Shown here piece after piece: positions 1-11,037 of a stretch of 64,000 bases of DNA (within the stretch, counting starts at the first letter, position 1; every line of letters starts with the position of its first letter). The notes under the pieces were generated by a model. That model had not been told where the DNA came from, ran no database searches, and was given only the letters and a program-made list of their open reading frames with translations. The position numbers were made by a program, and so were the translations under genes. This DNA comes from Roseovarius sp. MMSF_3281 (GTDB taxonomy: Bacteria; Pseudomonadota; Alphaproteobacteria; Rhodobacterales; Rhodobacteraceae): positions 124,001-188,000 of the forward strand of contig NZ_JASHIM010000003.1 of assembly GCF_030733685.1 (NCBI RefSeq). Reading direction: 5' to 3'.

Positions 1-2
1 AA

Positions 3-2041
<2,039 letters not shown>

Positions 2042-2042
<1 letters not shown>

Positions 2043-3004
2043 TGCGGGCGCTTGTCGCGCTGATATTGACGGTCGCCGCCCCGGCGGCGGCCGATCCCCC
2101 TGCCCTGAGCCTGCCGATTGACTGCACGCCGGGCAAATCCTGTTACATCGAAGATTACGTTGACGCGCGTCCCGGCGAAGGGCAGCGTGATTATACCTGC
2201 GGCCTGAAATCGCGCGACGGGCATCGCGGCACCGATATCGTGCTGTTGTCCTTCGAAGATATGCAACGCGGCGTCGATGTTCTGGCCGCCGCGCCGGGCG
2301 TGGTGGATGCCACCCGCGACGGTATGGCCGACGTGGCGGTGACGTCCGAGACCCGCGATGCCATTCGCGGGCGCGAATGTGGCAACGCGGTGCGGATCGA
2401 CCACGGCGACGGCTGGCAGACGCTTTATTGTCATTTGCAAGACGGCAGTTTGCAGGTGGAAAACGGCACGCGGGTCGAGGCCGGGGATGTTCTGGCGCGC
2501 GTGGGCTTGAGCGGGCTGACCAACGTGCCGCATGTGCATCTGAGCGTTTTGAAAGACGGCGAGGTGGTGGACCCTTTCAACCCCGAAACCAGCGAGACCT
2601 GTGGCACGGCACAAGGCGATGGCTTGTGGCAGGATGCGCCGGACTATGACCGCGCGGGCCTGTTCACCGCCGGATTTTCCGGCGATGTCCCGAGTTTCGA
2701 CGCGGTGAAATCGGGCCGTGCGCGGTTTGAAAGCGCGCGGGGTGGGTCGAACCTCGTGCTCTATGGACTCGTGTTTTACGCACAGGCCGGGGACAGGCTG
2801 AACTTTGTGATCAGCGGGCCGGAGGGCGAGGTCTTTCGCAACGAAATCGCCCTGGACGCCCCGCAAGAACAGCTTTTCCGCGCCATGGGCCGCAAGGCGC
2901 CCGAGGGCGGCTGGCCCGCCGGGGATTACCGGGGATACGTGACCCTATCGCGGGAGGGGCGCATCCTTGCGGTGCGGCATGCGGATGTCGAGGTGATGCG
3001 ATAG
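2042..3004 (+). CDS. Secreted M23-family (LytM-like) metallopeptidase
   Basis: A 320-residue protein with a clean Sec signal peptide (MRALVALILTVAAPAAA) and an M23 peptidase core. Zinc-ligand motifs are visible as GHRGTD (HxxxD) and HVHL (HxH). The family cleaves peptide cross-links in peptidoglycan or, when degenerate, activates amidases; both metal motifs are present here, so activity is plausible. A C-terminal region after about residue 210 looks beta-rich and of unknown role. The ATG at 2042 shares its A with the TGA of clpA, so the two are probably translationally coupled; a TTG one codon earlier is a less likely start. The substrate is inferred from the family. Confidence 0.88.
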
Positions 3005-3333
3005 CGACGCGGGGCACGTCGGGACGAAGCGGGCGCTCCATCAAGTGTGACAAGCCGCGACAGCGACGGGCCGCGGCGCGGCGAACCAACCCCGGTTCGG
3101 CAGGGCTTTATCCAAGTTACTGGCGCGCGATGAATAATCTGCTTACCAAGGCCGACCCAATCGCCGGGCCGAGGGTGCGGCCCGACGATGGCGCGGCGGC
3201 CTTCGGCCTTGAGTCCGCGCCTTGGGTTTCTGCCGAATGCCGTTGTCAGTAAACTCGGGAATGCCCCGCAAGGGCTTGCAAAGGGCGAATTATAACGCGG
3301 AAGGGCAAATGCCCTGATTATCGACAGTTGCCC
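3005..3333. other. Intergenic region with no supported gene
   Basis: About 330 bases between the convergent M23 peptidase and OmpA/MotB-like genes. It is GC-rich, and the short frames in it have no recognisable product. Small inverted repeats are present (for example GGGCCG with CGGCCC near 3175-3193, and GGGCAAATGCCC near 3303-3314). I see no signature of a known structured RNA. Confidence 0.5.
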
Positions 3334-3360
3334 AAAAGCCGCCGCGTCCAGGGCGCGGCG
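3334..3360 (-). terminator. Putative rho-independent terminator of the motor-pair operon
   Basis: Read on the minus strand, CGCCGCG (3360-3354) pairs with CGCGGCG (3346-3340) around a seven-base loop and is followed by GCTTTTG. It lies five bases after the stop codon of the 3365-5260 gene. Confidence 0.5.
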
Positions 3361-3364
3361 CAGG

Positions 3365-5260
3365 TTATTTCCCGGTGAATTTCAATTCGATCCGCCGGTT
3401 TTGCGCGCGGGCATCCGGCGTGTCGGCACCGTTCACCGGCTGGTACTGACCAAAGCCATTGGCCGAAAGCCGTTCGGGCGGCAGGCCAAGGAAGTTGATC
3501 ATGTAGCGCACCACCGACAGGGCGCGCGCCTGGCTGAGTTCCCAGTTGTCGGCGAATTCCGCGCCGGCGCGCACCGGCACGTTATCGGTATGACCATCCA
3601 CTTGCAGCACCCAGTCGATACCCTCGGGAATCTCGCTGATCACGTTGCGCAGGATGTCGGCCACCTTGGCGATTTCACGTTCCCCGCTGGTCGAAAGTTC
3701 GGCCTCGCCGGGGGCGAAAAGCACCTCGGAGGAAAAGACGAAACGGTCGCCGACGATGCGCACGCCTTCCTGCGCGCCCAGAAGGTCACGCAGGCGGCCA
3801 AAGAATTCCGAGCGGTATTTTTCGAGATTCTGGTTTTGCTCTTCCAGAAGCTTGGCGCGGGCGCGTTCCTCGGCGGCGACACGGGCAAGGGCGGCGTTGA
3901 GATCCCGGCCCAGTGATTGAATTTGGACATCCTGCGCCGCTTCGCGCGCCTTGGCATCGTCCAGCAGCGCCTGTAGCTGGCCCAGTTGGTCGCGCAGGGC
4001 CGAGACCTGACGGTTGAGCAGGGCCTGCTGTTTCTGGGCCTCGCTGGCGATTTCCTCTTGCTCGGCCAGTTCGGCGCGGGCTTGGGCCAGAAGGGCGGCG
4101 CGTTCCTCGGCCTCGGTCATTGTTTCGGCGGCTTGGGCTTCGGCAGCTTCCTTGGCGGCAAGGGCGCGGGTCAGCTGGGCGCGCACCTCCTCGGCCTCAA
4201 GGGCCTGGGTTTCGGCGATGGTGCTTTGCGCGACAACTTCGGCAAGGCGCGCCTTGGTGGCGTCCAGTTCGGCGCGCAGGGTTGCAAGATCGGCGTTGGC
4301 CTCGCTTGCGCCGGTTTCGGCCTTGCGCAACTCTTCCTCCAAAGCGGCGATGCGGGCGTCGCGGTCGGCAAGGCTTTGGCTGGTTTCCTCCTGGTCCAGA
4401 AGGGCGGCGGCCAGCCGGGTATCAAGATCCTCCTGCGCGTCGCGGGCGGCGGCCAGAAGGGTCAGGGTTTCCTCGGCGCGTTTGCGCTGTTCTTCCAGTG
4501 CCAGCGTCATCGCGGAGAGTTCGCTATCGGCGTTTTGCAGCTTTTCGCGCAGGGCTTCGGCGGCGGCGGCCTCGGCCAGGCGGGTCTTTTCGGCCTCGGA
4601 AAGCTCGGATTCGAGGGTTTCGATCTGGGCGGCCATCTCGTTTTGGGTCTCTTCCGAGGATTGGCGCAGATCGGCCACGAGGGCCTCAAGCGCCTCGCGG
4701 CGGGCGGCGGCAAGGCGGGCGGCCTCGGATTGGGCGTCGACCTCCTCGCGCAGGGAGGCAAGGGTAAGTTCCAGCGCCTCTTGCTCGGACAAAAGCGCGT
4801 CACGCTCGCCTTCCAGCTCGGCCACCTGGCCAAGGGCGGTGTCACGCTCGGACAACAGGCCCGCGACCTGTTCCTCGAAGCTGGCGATACGAGACTGTGC
4901 GGCGCTGAGGGCCTCGGCCTGCTGGGCGGTCTGGTTTTGCAATTGCGCGATCAGGGCGGCCTGTTGCTGTTCGCGTTCGCGGGCATCGCCAAGGGTGCTG
5001 GTCAATTCGCCCACCCGGTCGGTGAGCGTGGCGTTGCGATCCTGTTCCAGCCCGAGGGCCTGCGCCAGGGCGGCCACTTCGGCGGACAGTTCATCCAGTT
5101 TGCTGGCCTGCCCGGTGATGGTTTCGCGCAGGACGAATTGCACCACCATGAAGATCGTCAGCACGAACATCAGCACCAGCAGAAGGCCGGTCATCGCATC
5201 GACGAACCCGGGCCAGATCGAGGCTTGAAACCGTGTGCCTGTGCGCCGCGAAAGGGCCAT
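3365..5260 (-). CDS. MotB/OmpA-type peptidoglycan-binding protein with very long coiled coil
   Basis: A 631-residue probable stator partner of the next gene. One transmembrane helix (about 19-45) carries Asp21 in the context GFVDAMTGLL, matching the proton-binding Asp of MotB/TolR proteins. Residues about 50-470 are an almost unbroken Ala/Glu/Gln/Leu-rich coiled coil. Residues about 490-631 form an OmpA domain with HTDNVP and the ELSQARALSVV peptidoglycan-binding helix. By topology the coil is periplasmic. MotB and ZorB have far shorter linkers. It lies 3 bp after the MotA-like gene, so the two are one operon. Function is inferred: a proton-driven, wall-anchored motor of unknown task. The opposite strand is also open for long stretches, a by-product of the repetitive high-GC coding. 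Confidence 0.85.
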   Translation of the reverse strand: MALSRRTGTRFQASIWPGFVDAMTGLLLVLMFVLTIFMVVQFVLRETITGQASKLDELSAEVAALAQALGLEQDRNATLTDRVGELTSTLGDAREREQQQAALIAQLQNQTAQQAEALSAAQSRIASFEEQVAGLLSERDTALGQVAELEGERDALLSEQEALELTLASLREEVDAQSEAARLAAARREALEALVADLRQSSEETQNEMAAQIETLESELSEAEKTRLAEAAAAEALREKLQNADSELSAMTLALEEQRKRAEETLTLLAAARDAQEDLDTRLAAALLDQEETSQSLADRDARIAALEEELRKAETGASEANADLATLRAELDATKARLAEVVAQSTIAETQALEAEEVRAQLTRALAAKEAAEAQAAETMTEAEERAALLAQARAELAEQEEIASEAQKQQALLNRQVSALRDQLGQLQALLDDAKAREAAQDVQIQSLGRDLNAALARVAAEERARAKLLEEQNQNLEKYRSEFFGRLRDLLGAQEGVRIVGDRFVFSSEVLFAPGEAELSTSGEREIAKVADILRNVISEIPEGIDWVLQVDGHTDNVPVRAGAEFADNWELSQARALSVVRYMINFLGLPPERLSANGFGQYQPVNGADTPDARAQNRRIELKFTGK

Positions 5261-5263
5261 GGA

Positions 5264-6502
5264 TCAGCCCTCCTGCGTTGGGGGCGTATGGCGCGATGAT
5301 TGCCCGGTGCCGCGGGCGCGTTGCGGGCCGCCGCCACGCGGCAAGGAGCGGATCGCGGAGGACAGCGCGGCAATATCGGTGCGCAACTCGGTCATGGTTT
5401 CCTGACGGCCGGCGCTGATTTCTTCGAGGATGCGCAGCATCTGCACGTCGATCGAGCGCAGGCGCATCCGGCTTTCGGCATCCAACCCGGCCTCGCCCGC
5501 GTGTTCGCCTTGGCGTTCCATCAGGTCGATCAGGCGCTCCTGCCCCTCGGCAACGCGGGTCAGCGCGTTGTTCACCGGGTTTGCGTCGCTCATCCGGTGG
5601 GTCAGGCGTTCGACGGAATCGGCCAGAACGCCCAGCTTCTCATCGACCATCGAGCGGCTGACATCCGATTGCGTCAGCATCATTTGCAGGCTTTCCATCT
5701 GCTCGGCCATGTAATCGACGACCGGGGCCATCGCCGCCGCCTCGCCCGAGGCGTCGCCATCGCTGCCGGCAAAGCCGACGCGGGTGATGGTGGACATCCA
5801 TTCCTCAAGCTCGCGGTAGAACCGGTTTTGTCCGTGACCCGCGAAAAGCTCCAACAGCCCCACGACAAGCGACCCGGCCAAGCCCAGAAGCGAGGAGGCA
5901 AAGGCCACGCCCATGCCGCCAAGCTGTGCCTCAAGCCCGGTCATCAGGCGGTTGAACACCTCGACCCCGCCTTCGCCGTCTTGCGGTGCGAGGCTGCGGA
6001 TGGTGTCGACCACGGCAGGCACGGTGGTTGCCAAGCCGTAAAAGGTGCCCAACAGCCCCAGGAAGATCAGCATGTTGACGATATAGCGGGTGATCTCGCG
6101 CGCCTCGTCGATCCTTTGGGCGACGGAATCGAGGATCGAGCGCGCCGAGGTCTGGGCGATCTGCAGCCGCTGTTTGCCGCGTTGCCGCAAAAGCGAGGCC
6201 AAGGGCGCCAGAAGCTGTGGCGCCTTGGTCATCTCGTGGCCCGGGGTTTCGGCGGCGAAACCTTCGATCCAGCGGACCGACCCGATCAGTTGAAAGACCT
6301 GCCAGAAACAGGCGACCACCCCGATCAGGAAGACAAAGACGATAAAGCCATTGAGATAGGGGTTTGCCTGAAAGACGGGCAGCACCCTTGGCAGCGCCAA
6401 GAAGGCCCCGAAACATGTCAGCCCCAGCACGATCAGCATCAGCATGATCTGGCGGAAGGGATGTGAAAACTTGGGCTCGACCTCACGGTCCGGCTGCGCC
6501 AT
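5264..6502 (-). CDS. MotA/TolQ/ExbB-family proton channel protein
   Basis: A 412-residue inner-membrane protein. Two N-terminal transmembrane helices (about 14-70) are followed by a cytoplasmic stretch and then the MotA_ExbB core with two more helices (around NMLIFLGLLGTFYGL and ASSLLGLAGSLVVGLL). A roughly 170-residue cytoplasmic tail, mostly helical, ends in an Arg/Gly-rich segment. The start at 6502 is preferred over the longer frame (6553) because GGGAG sits about 8 bases upstream and the extra N-terminus is poor. With the OmpA-domain partner immediately downstream it should form a MotAB-like stator. I see no ZorC or ZorD gene beside it, so Zorya defence is not supported. Confidence 0.85.
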   Translation of the reverse strand: MAQPDREVEPKFSHPFRQIMLMLIVLGLTCFGAFLALPRVLPVFQANPYLNGFIVFVFLIGVVACFWQVFQLIGSVRWIEGFAAETPGHEMTKAPQLLAPLASLLRQRGKQRLQIAQTSARSILDSVAQRIDEAREITRYIVNMLIFLGLLGTFYGLATTVPAVVDTIRSLAPQDGEGGVEVFNRLMTGLEAQLGGMGVAFASSLLGLAGSLVVGLLELFAGHGQNRFYRELEEWMSTITRVGFAGSDGDASGEAAAMAPVVDYMAEQMESLQMMLTQSDVSRSMVDEKLGVLADSVERLTHRMSDANPVNNALTRVAEGQERLIDLMERQGEHAGEAGLDAESRMRLRSIDVQMLRILEEISAGRQETMTELRTDIAALSSAIRSLPRGGGPQRARGTGQSSRHTPPTQEG

Positions 6503-6572
6503 TGGCACGGGCTCCCGGCGGTGGTTTTTTGTTGCGCCAACCCTACGCGTCAAAACTCCTCAAGCCAAGGTT

Positions 6573-7103
6573 TTATGCGCATAAATGCCGGACACGCGCG
6601 GCCAGCCAATCGAGTTCCGCATCACGAATGCCCAACTCGTGCAAATGGGCGGCAGTATTGTAAAGGTATTCGGTATTCGGGCCGCGCCCGCCGACGGCAT
6701 TTGCGATGATCCGGGCCTGTTCCTCGAGGTCCAGACCACCGCAATATTGCACATGGTCGGCGTCGATCACATAGGTCACCGCCTCGACCACCCGGCCATC
6801 GGCCAGTTCGATATCCAGCATCCTTTCCAGATAGGCCGCCGAGACGAGTTCACGCTCGCGCAAATAGTCCAGGGTCGCCGCCTCCTCGCCCTTGGCCACT
6901 GAAAGCGCCACGCCGTGACAGCGCGCCCCTTCCATCGCATCGAGCGCCAGCACAAGGCCCGGGTCCTTTTCGGTGCCGCGATGGTGAATCGAGCGCATGC
7001 AAAAGCTACGGTGATAATCCGGCAAGGTGGCAATCACCCGCTCCGCGACATTGAACCCCGGATTCCACACCAAAGAGCCATAGCCGAAAACCCACATCGT
7101 CAT
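6573..7103 (-). CDS. ChaC-like gamma-glutamylcyclotransferase
   Basis: A 176-residue protein of the ChaC/GGCT fold that splits gamma-glutamyl compounds, in the ChaC branch glutathione, into 5-oxoproline and the remaining peptide. The diagnostic substrate-binding loop VFGYGSLVWNPGF opens the protein, and the catalytic Glu is expected in the YLRERE segment (about residues 80-85). Length fits the short ChaC group. AAGGAA lies about 9 bases before the chosen ATG at 7103; a second ATG at 7097 is possible. It stands alone, divergent from the DUF2125 gene. Its substrate links it to the peptide cluster at 34-43 kb, but only by inference. Confidence 0.85.
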   Translation of the reverse strand: MTMWVFGYGSLVWNPGFNVAERVIATLPDYHRSFCMRSIHHRGTEKDPGLVLALDAMEGARCHGVALSVAKGEEAATLDYLRERELVSAAYLERMLDIELADGRVVEAVTYVIDADHVQYCGGLDLEEQARIIANAVGGRGPNTEYLYNTAAHLHELGIRDAELDWLAARVRHLCA

Positions 7104-7172
7104 TTTACTGTTCCTTGTGTCATAGAGGCCTTAAACACCAACCCGAGAGAGCAGAAAAGGGGGCCTGCGCCC

Positions 7173-8180
7173 ATGCGTTTACTGGGGACACTTTTGATCG
7201 CGGTTGTCGCGCTCTGGTCGGGGTACTGGTTCATCGGATCAAGCGGCGTGCAATCGGGGTTTGCCACGTGGTTCGAGGAACGGCGCACCGAAGGTTGGGT
7301 GGCCGAATACAGCGACCTGACCGTGCAGGGCTTTCCCAGCCGTTTTGACACGGTGATCGCGGATCTGGCGCTGGCCGATCCCGACACCGGGCTGGCATGG
7401 GAGGCCCCGCGGTTCCAGATCAATGCGCTAAGCTATAACCCCGGGCATGTGATCGCCGTCTGGCCCGAGACACAATTGATCGCCACACCCATGGAAAAAT
7501 ACAATCTGGAAAGCCGCGACATGCGTGCCAGCGTGGTTGTGGGCGTCAATTCGCAGCTTCCGCTTGAGCGCAGCACCTTGACGGCGGAGGCTTTGGAAAT
7601 CTCCCCCACCCGCCGGGACGAACCAACACGGGTTGCCGCCTTGAGCCTTGCGATTGAAACCGTGCCGGCCAGTGACGACCCGGTGTATCGTCTGGGCCTG
7701 CGGGCCGATGGGGTGGCGCCTTCGGTACCGGTGCGTGCGCGGCTGGATCCGCGCGGCAGCCTGCCCGAAACACTTGAGGCCTTGCAGGCCGACATGGTGG
7801 TGGAGTTCGACAAACCCTGGGATCGCAGCGCCATCGAAGAGGCCCGCCCGCAACCCCGCCGGGTCAAGGTGAAACTGGCGCAGGCGCGTTGGGGGCGGCT
7901 GGAGCTTCAGGCGGCAGGCGAGGTGACGGTGGACGCGCGCGGCGTGCCCACCGGCGAGATCACCGTGAAAGCGCGCAACTGGCGCGAAATTCTGGAATTG
8001 GCGGTGACGGCGGGGGCGATCCCGGAAGGCTTTGCCGGGACGCTGGAGGATGGGCTTTCCCTGCTGTCGCAGATGGCGGGCAACCCCAAGACGCTGGATA
8101 TTCCGCTTGGTTTTCGCGGGGGCCGCGTGATGCTGGGGCCGGTGCCGATTGGCCCCGCGCCGGTCATTCGGTTGCGGTAG
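7173..8180 (+). CDS. DUF2125 family protein, membrane-anchored
   Basis: A 335-residue protein with an N-terminal membrane anchor or uncleaved signal (MRLLGTLLIAVVALWSGYWF), followed by a beta-rich extracytoplasmic domain typical of the alphaproteobacterial DUF2125 family (start GWVAEYSDLTVQGFPSRFD). The family has no established function; its repeated strand pattern recalls AsmA/LPS-transport-like proteins, but that is only an impression. The start at 7173 is chosen because an AAAAGGGGG tract lies about 10 bases upstream and the signal segment begins there, although the frame is open far upstream. It is divergent from the ChaC gene. Confidence 0.8.
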   Translation: MRLLGTLLIAVVALWSGYWFIGSSGVQSGFATWFEERRTEGWVAEYSDLTVQGFPSRFDTVIADLALADPDTGLAWEAPRFQINALSYNPGHVIAVWPETQLIATPMEKYNLESRDMRASVVVGVNSQLPLERSTLTAEALEISPTRRDEPTRVAALSLAIETVPASDDPVYRLGLRADGVAPSVPVRARLDPRGSLPETLEALQADMVVEFDKPWDRSAIEEARPQPRRVKVKLAQARWGRLELQAAGEVTVDARGVPTGEITVKARNWREILELAVTAGAIPEGFAGTLEDGLSLLSQMAGNPKTLDIPLGFRGGRVMLGPVPIGPAPVIRLR

Positions 8181-8186
8181 GGGATT

Positions 8187-8256
8187 GGGGGCTTTGCCCC
8201 CGACGTTGAAAATCACGATTTTCAACGCCTCCCCCAGGATATTTTTGAAAAGAAGA
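8187..8256. repeat. REP-like palindromic intergenic element
   Basis: Two perfect inverted repeats in tandem: GGGGGC-TTT-GCCCCC (8187-8201) and an 11-bp stem CGTTGAAAATC / GATTTTCAACG with a two-base loop (8204-8227), then CCCCCAGGATATTTTTGAAAAGAAG. The arrangement resembles a short dispersed element I associate with intergenic regions of Rhodobacterales genomes. It sits between convergent genes, so it may also act as a bidirectional terminator. Confidence 0.6.
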
Positions 8257-8306
8257 AAGCCGGAATGGCGGGATTGTAGGGTGCGCATTACTGCGCACCG
8301 CAGACC

Positions 8307-8912
8307 TCAGCGGCAATAGGGCCCATAGCCGTGTTCTGCCGTGTCGAAGTGAAAGTGATCCTGGTGGTGGCGGTCGGAATTCGGGCCGAGCACCGTGCCG
8401 AAGGGGCCGCAGGCGCTTTTGTGCAACTGGCGCAGGATGCGGCCCTTGTGGCCGCTGTTCCAGTCGCCGAGGACGGTGATGTCATCGCCGTCGCGCAACT
8501 GGATCGCGGCGATGTCGATGGCATTGCCCTTGGCGTGTTCCGACAGGCGCGCGCCGGGTTGGTGGTTACGGGTGCGGCAGGCGTAATGCGCCGCCACCTT
8601 GAGCCCGGAGACGCCGCCGCCCATCTTGCCGACGGCGGGGGTCAGGCCGGTATCGACCCAGCCCTTGAGGGTGCGCGCGGTGCGGCAGTTCATCAATGAC
8701 GATTGGCTGAGCGTAATCCCGCCCACCGAGGTTACGCGCACCGCCGCGTCGATGCCGCAGGCCCCGTTTCCGGGCACCGATCCGACGACCACGCCCTTGA
8801 TCGTGGGATCGCCGCAGACCGAGCCCTTGGAGGAAACGACCGGCTTTTCCGAGCCTCCGCCAATCAGGGAACATCCCATTAGAATCAAGGGGATAAGGAA
8901 AGCTACACGCAT
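8307..8912 (-). CDS. Extensin-like domain lipoprotein
   Basis: A 201-residue probable lipoprotein with a lipobox at LMGC (residues 12-15) and an extensin-like C-terminal domain (from about residue 55), recognised by ALLLH-type spacing of Cys residues, SEHAKGNAIDIAA and HHQDHFHFD. The HxxxxxD and HFH elements resemble metal sites of D-Ala-D-Ala carboxypeptidase-like (VanY/peptidase M15-like) folds, so a cell-wall role is possible but unproven. It follows tyrC by 3 bp and is likely the last gene of the hisC-tyrC transcript. Confidence 0.8.
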   Translation of the reverse strand: MRVAFLIPLILMGCSLIGGGSEKPVVSSKGSVCGDPTIKGVVVGSVPGNGACGIDAAVRVTSVGGITLSQSSLMNCRTARTLKGWVDTGLTPAVGKMGGGVSGLKVAAHYACRTRNHQPGARLSEHAKGNAIDIAAIQLRDGDDITVLGDWNSGHKGRILRQLHKSACGPFGTVLGPNSDRHHQDHFHFDTAEHGYGPYCR

Positions 8913-8915
8913 GGA

Positions 8916-9839
8916 TCAGCCCTTTTTCACACGTCCGAAATCAGGGGCATCGGTATCCTGCCCCGCCTCGATGATACCGCGCCGGATGGCGCGCGTGCGG
9001 GTAAAGTAATCGAACAGGTGGTCGCCGTCACCCGTGCGGATGGCACGTTGCAGGGCAAAGAGTTCCTCGGTGAAGCGCCCGAGGATTTCCAGCGTCGCCT
9101 CCCTGTTGGTCAGGAAGACGTCGCGCCACATGGTGGGGTCGCTGGCGGCGATGCGGGTGAAGTCGCGAAAGCCCGCGGCGGAGTACTTGATCACCTCGCT
9201 GTCGGTCACGCGGCGCAGGTCATCGGCCACGCCGACCATCGTGTAGGCGATCAGGTGCGGCGCGTGGGAGGTGACGGCAAGCACGAGGTCATGGTGTTCG
9301 GCGTCCATCTCATCGGTGAGTGCGCCCATGCCCTGCCAAAGCTGCTCGACCCGCTCCACCGCCGCGCGGTCGCTGCCCTCGACCGGGACGATCAGGGACC
9401 AGCGGTTTTCGAAAAGTTCGGCAAAGCCCGAGGTGGGGCCGGAATGTTCGGTACCCGCCAGCGGGTGGGCGGGAACGAAATGCACGCCTTCGGGCAGATG
9501 CGGGCCGACGGCCTCGATCACCGCTTTCTTGACCGAACCGACATCGGACACCGTGGCGCCGGGTTTCAGGGCCGGGGCAATCTCGGAGGCGACACCGCCC
9601 ATAGCCCCCACCGGGACGCAAAGCACCACCAGATCGGCGCCTTCCACGGCGTCAAGCGCGCTGTCGCAGACGCGATCACACAGGCCGATCTCGCGCGCCG
9701 TGGCGCGGGTTTCCTGGGAACGGGCAAAGCCCGTGACCTCACCGGCCAGCCCATGTCGCTTCATCGCCCAGTACATCGACGAGGCAATGAGGCCCAGACC
9801 GATCAGCGCGACGCGTTTGTATATCGGTGCGCCGCTCAT
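8916..9839 (-). CDS. tyrC: Prephenate/arogenate (cyclohexadienyl) dehydrogenase
   Basis: A 307-residue NAD(P)-dependent enzyme of tyrosine synthesis that oxidatively decarboxylates prephenate and/or arogenate. Seen: the Rossmann motif [11 protein letters not shown] near the N-terminus, the substrate motif [11 protein letters not shown], and a helical C-terminal dimer domain. The ATG at 9839 overlaps the TGA of hisC by four bases (ATGA), which decides the start against a longer frame to 9920. Pairing with an HisC-type aminotransferase is common in alphaproteobacteria, where the aminotransferase also serves the aromatic branch. The choice between prephenate and arogenate cannot be made from sequence alone. 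Confidence 0.93.
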   Translation of the reverse strand: MSGAPIYKRVALIGLGLIASSMYWAMKRHGLAGEVTGFARSQETRATAREIGLCDRVCDSALDAVEGADLVVLCVPVGAMGGVASEIAPALKPGATVSDVGSVKKAVIEAVGPHLPEGVHFVPAHPLAGTEHSGPTSGFAELFENRWSLIVPVEGSDRAAVERVEQLWQGMGALTDEMDAEHHDLVLAVTSHAPHLIAYTMVGVADDLRRVTDSEVIKYSAAGFRDFTRIAASDPTMWRDVFLTNREATLEILGRFTEELFALQRAIRTGDGDHLFDYFTRTRAIRRGIIEAGQDTDAPDFGRVKKG

Positions 9840-10921
9840 CTTGCGTTGCCCATGAACTGACCCACCGCGTGGGCCACGCGGCGGCAGCTTGCCTCGTCGC
9901 CCACAGTGATCCGCAGGCAATGGGGCAGGTTGTAGCCCGCCACCGGCCGCACGATCAGGCCTTCGGACTTGAGGTGGGCGTCACAGCCTTCGGCCTCTTC
10001 GCGGCTGGCAAAGCGGGCAAGGATGAAATTCGCGGTCGAGGTGTCCGAGGGCACGCCGTGTTCGGCCAGGGCCTCGGCCAGCCATGCGCGCAGGCGGGTG
10101 TTGTCCTCGCGGCACTTGGTGGCCCATGACTCATCGCGCACCGCCGCTTCGGCGGTGACGAGGGCCGCTTGGGAAAGGTTGAAGGGGCCGCGCATGCGGT
10201 TCAGAACATCGACGACATGCTGCGGGCCATAGCCCCAGCCGACGCGCAAACCGCCCAGCCCGTAAAGCTTGGAAAAGGTGCGGGTCATGACCACGTTCTC
10301 GCGACTGTCCACAAGACCCGCGCCGCCATCGTAGCCTTCGACATATTCGGCATAGGCCCCATCAAGGACCAAAAGCACGTGATCGGGCAGGTTTTCGGCC
10401 AGACGCGCGACCTCGCCCTCTCCGATCATTGTGCCGGTGGGGTTGTTGGGGTTGGCGATGAAGACCAGCTTGGTGTTCTTGTTACAGGCGGCAAGGATCG
10501 CGTCCACATCGGTGACGCGCTCGCGCTCGGGCACTTCGACGGGCGTGGCGCCATTGGCCTTGGCGCTGATCTTGTACATGGCAAAGCCGTGTTCGGTGTG
10601 GATCACCTCGTCGCCCGGGCCGGCGTAGGCCTGGCACAGGAAGGCGATGATCTCGTCGCTGCCCACGCCGCAAACCACGCGCGCCGGGTCAAGCCCATGC
10701 ACCTCGCCAATCGCCTCGCGCAGGGCGCGGTGGTCGGTGGGGGGGTAGCGGTGCAGGTCATAGGCGGCCTTGCGGAACGCCTCCTTCGCGGCCTCGCTGG
10801 GGCCGAAAGGGTTTTCATTCGAGCTGAGTTTCACCACGTTCGAAAGGCCCGCCACGTGGCTGGCCCCGCCTTGGTAAAGCTCAATATCCATGATCCCCGG
10901 CTGGGGTGTGATCTTGGTCAT
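9836..10921 (-). CDS. hisC: Histidinol-phosphate / aromatic aminotransferase
   Basis: A 361-residue fold-type I PLP aminotransferase that transaminates histidinol phosphate and often aromatic keto acids. Seen: [11 protein letters not shown] near the N-terminus, [11 protein letters not shown], and the PLP-lysine region [20 protein letters not shown], followed by the C-terminal NFILARF and [14 protein letters not shown] segments. AAGGGAGA precedes the start by about 8 bases. The overlap with tyrC indicates one operon and suggests this copy serves tyrosine/phenylalanine synthesis as well as, or instead of, histidine. Confidence 0.93.
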   Translation of the reverse strand: MTKITPQPGIMDIELYQGGASHVAGLSNVVKLSSNENPFGPSEAAKEAFRKAAYDLHRYPPTDHRALREAIGEVHGLDPARVVCGVGSDEIIAFLCQAYAGPGDEVIHTEHGFAMYKISAKANGATPVEVPERERVTDVDAILAACNKNTKLVFIANPNNPTGTMIGEGEVARLAENLPDHVLLVLDGAYAEYVEGYDGGAGLVDSRENVVMTRTFSKLYGLGGLRVGWGYGPQHVVDVLNRMRGPFNLSQAALVTAEAAVRDESWATKCREDNTRLRAWLAEALAEHGVPSDTSTANFILARFASREEAEGCDAHLKSEGLIVRPVAGYNLPHCLRITVGDEASCRRVAHAVGQFMGNAR

Positions 10922-11037
10922 GTGGACATCTCCCTTGGCGAGGTTCTAGCCCTGCCCCTTGGCCTTGACCAGAAGCAAAAACCTATGGCTGATAATGTGT
11001 CGCCTTGCTGCATCCATTGGGTGGCTCGACACCCTGA

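Noticed and set aside
3005-3333. Structured non-coding RNA between the M23 and motor genes
   Set aside because: Only short unrelated inverted repeats are present; no signature of SRP RNA, RNase P, tmRNA or 6S RNA was seen.
4014-5228. Long open frames antisense to the coiled-coil gene
   Set aside because: They consist of low-complexity Ser/Arg/Ala or Gly/Leu strings produced by repetitive high-GC codons on the other strand, without a ribosome site or any domain.
3365-6502. Zorya-type anti-phage system (ZorA/ZorB)
   Set aside because: Both motor proteins are present, but no ZorC, ZorD or ZorE effector gene lies on either side, and the coiled coil is far longer than in ZorB.
7090-7114. GGAAC-N17-GGTT match on the minus strand at the chaC start
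   Set aside because: The -10 part would lie inside the coding region and GGAAC is part of the ribosome-binding site, so it is probably a chance match.
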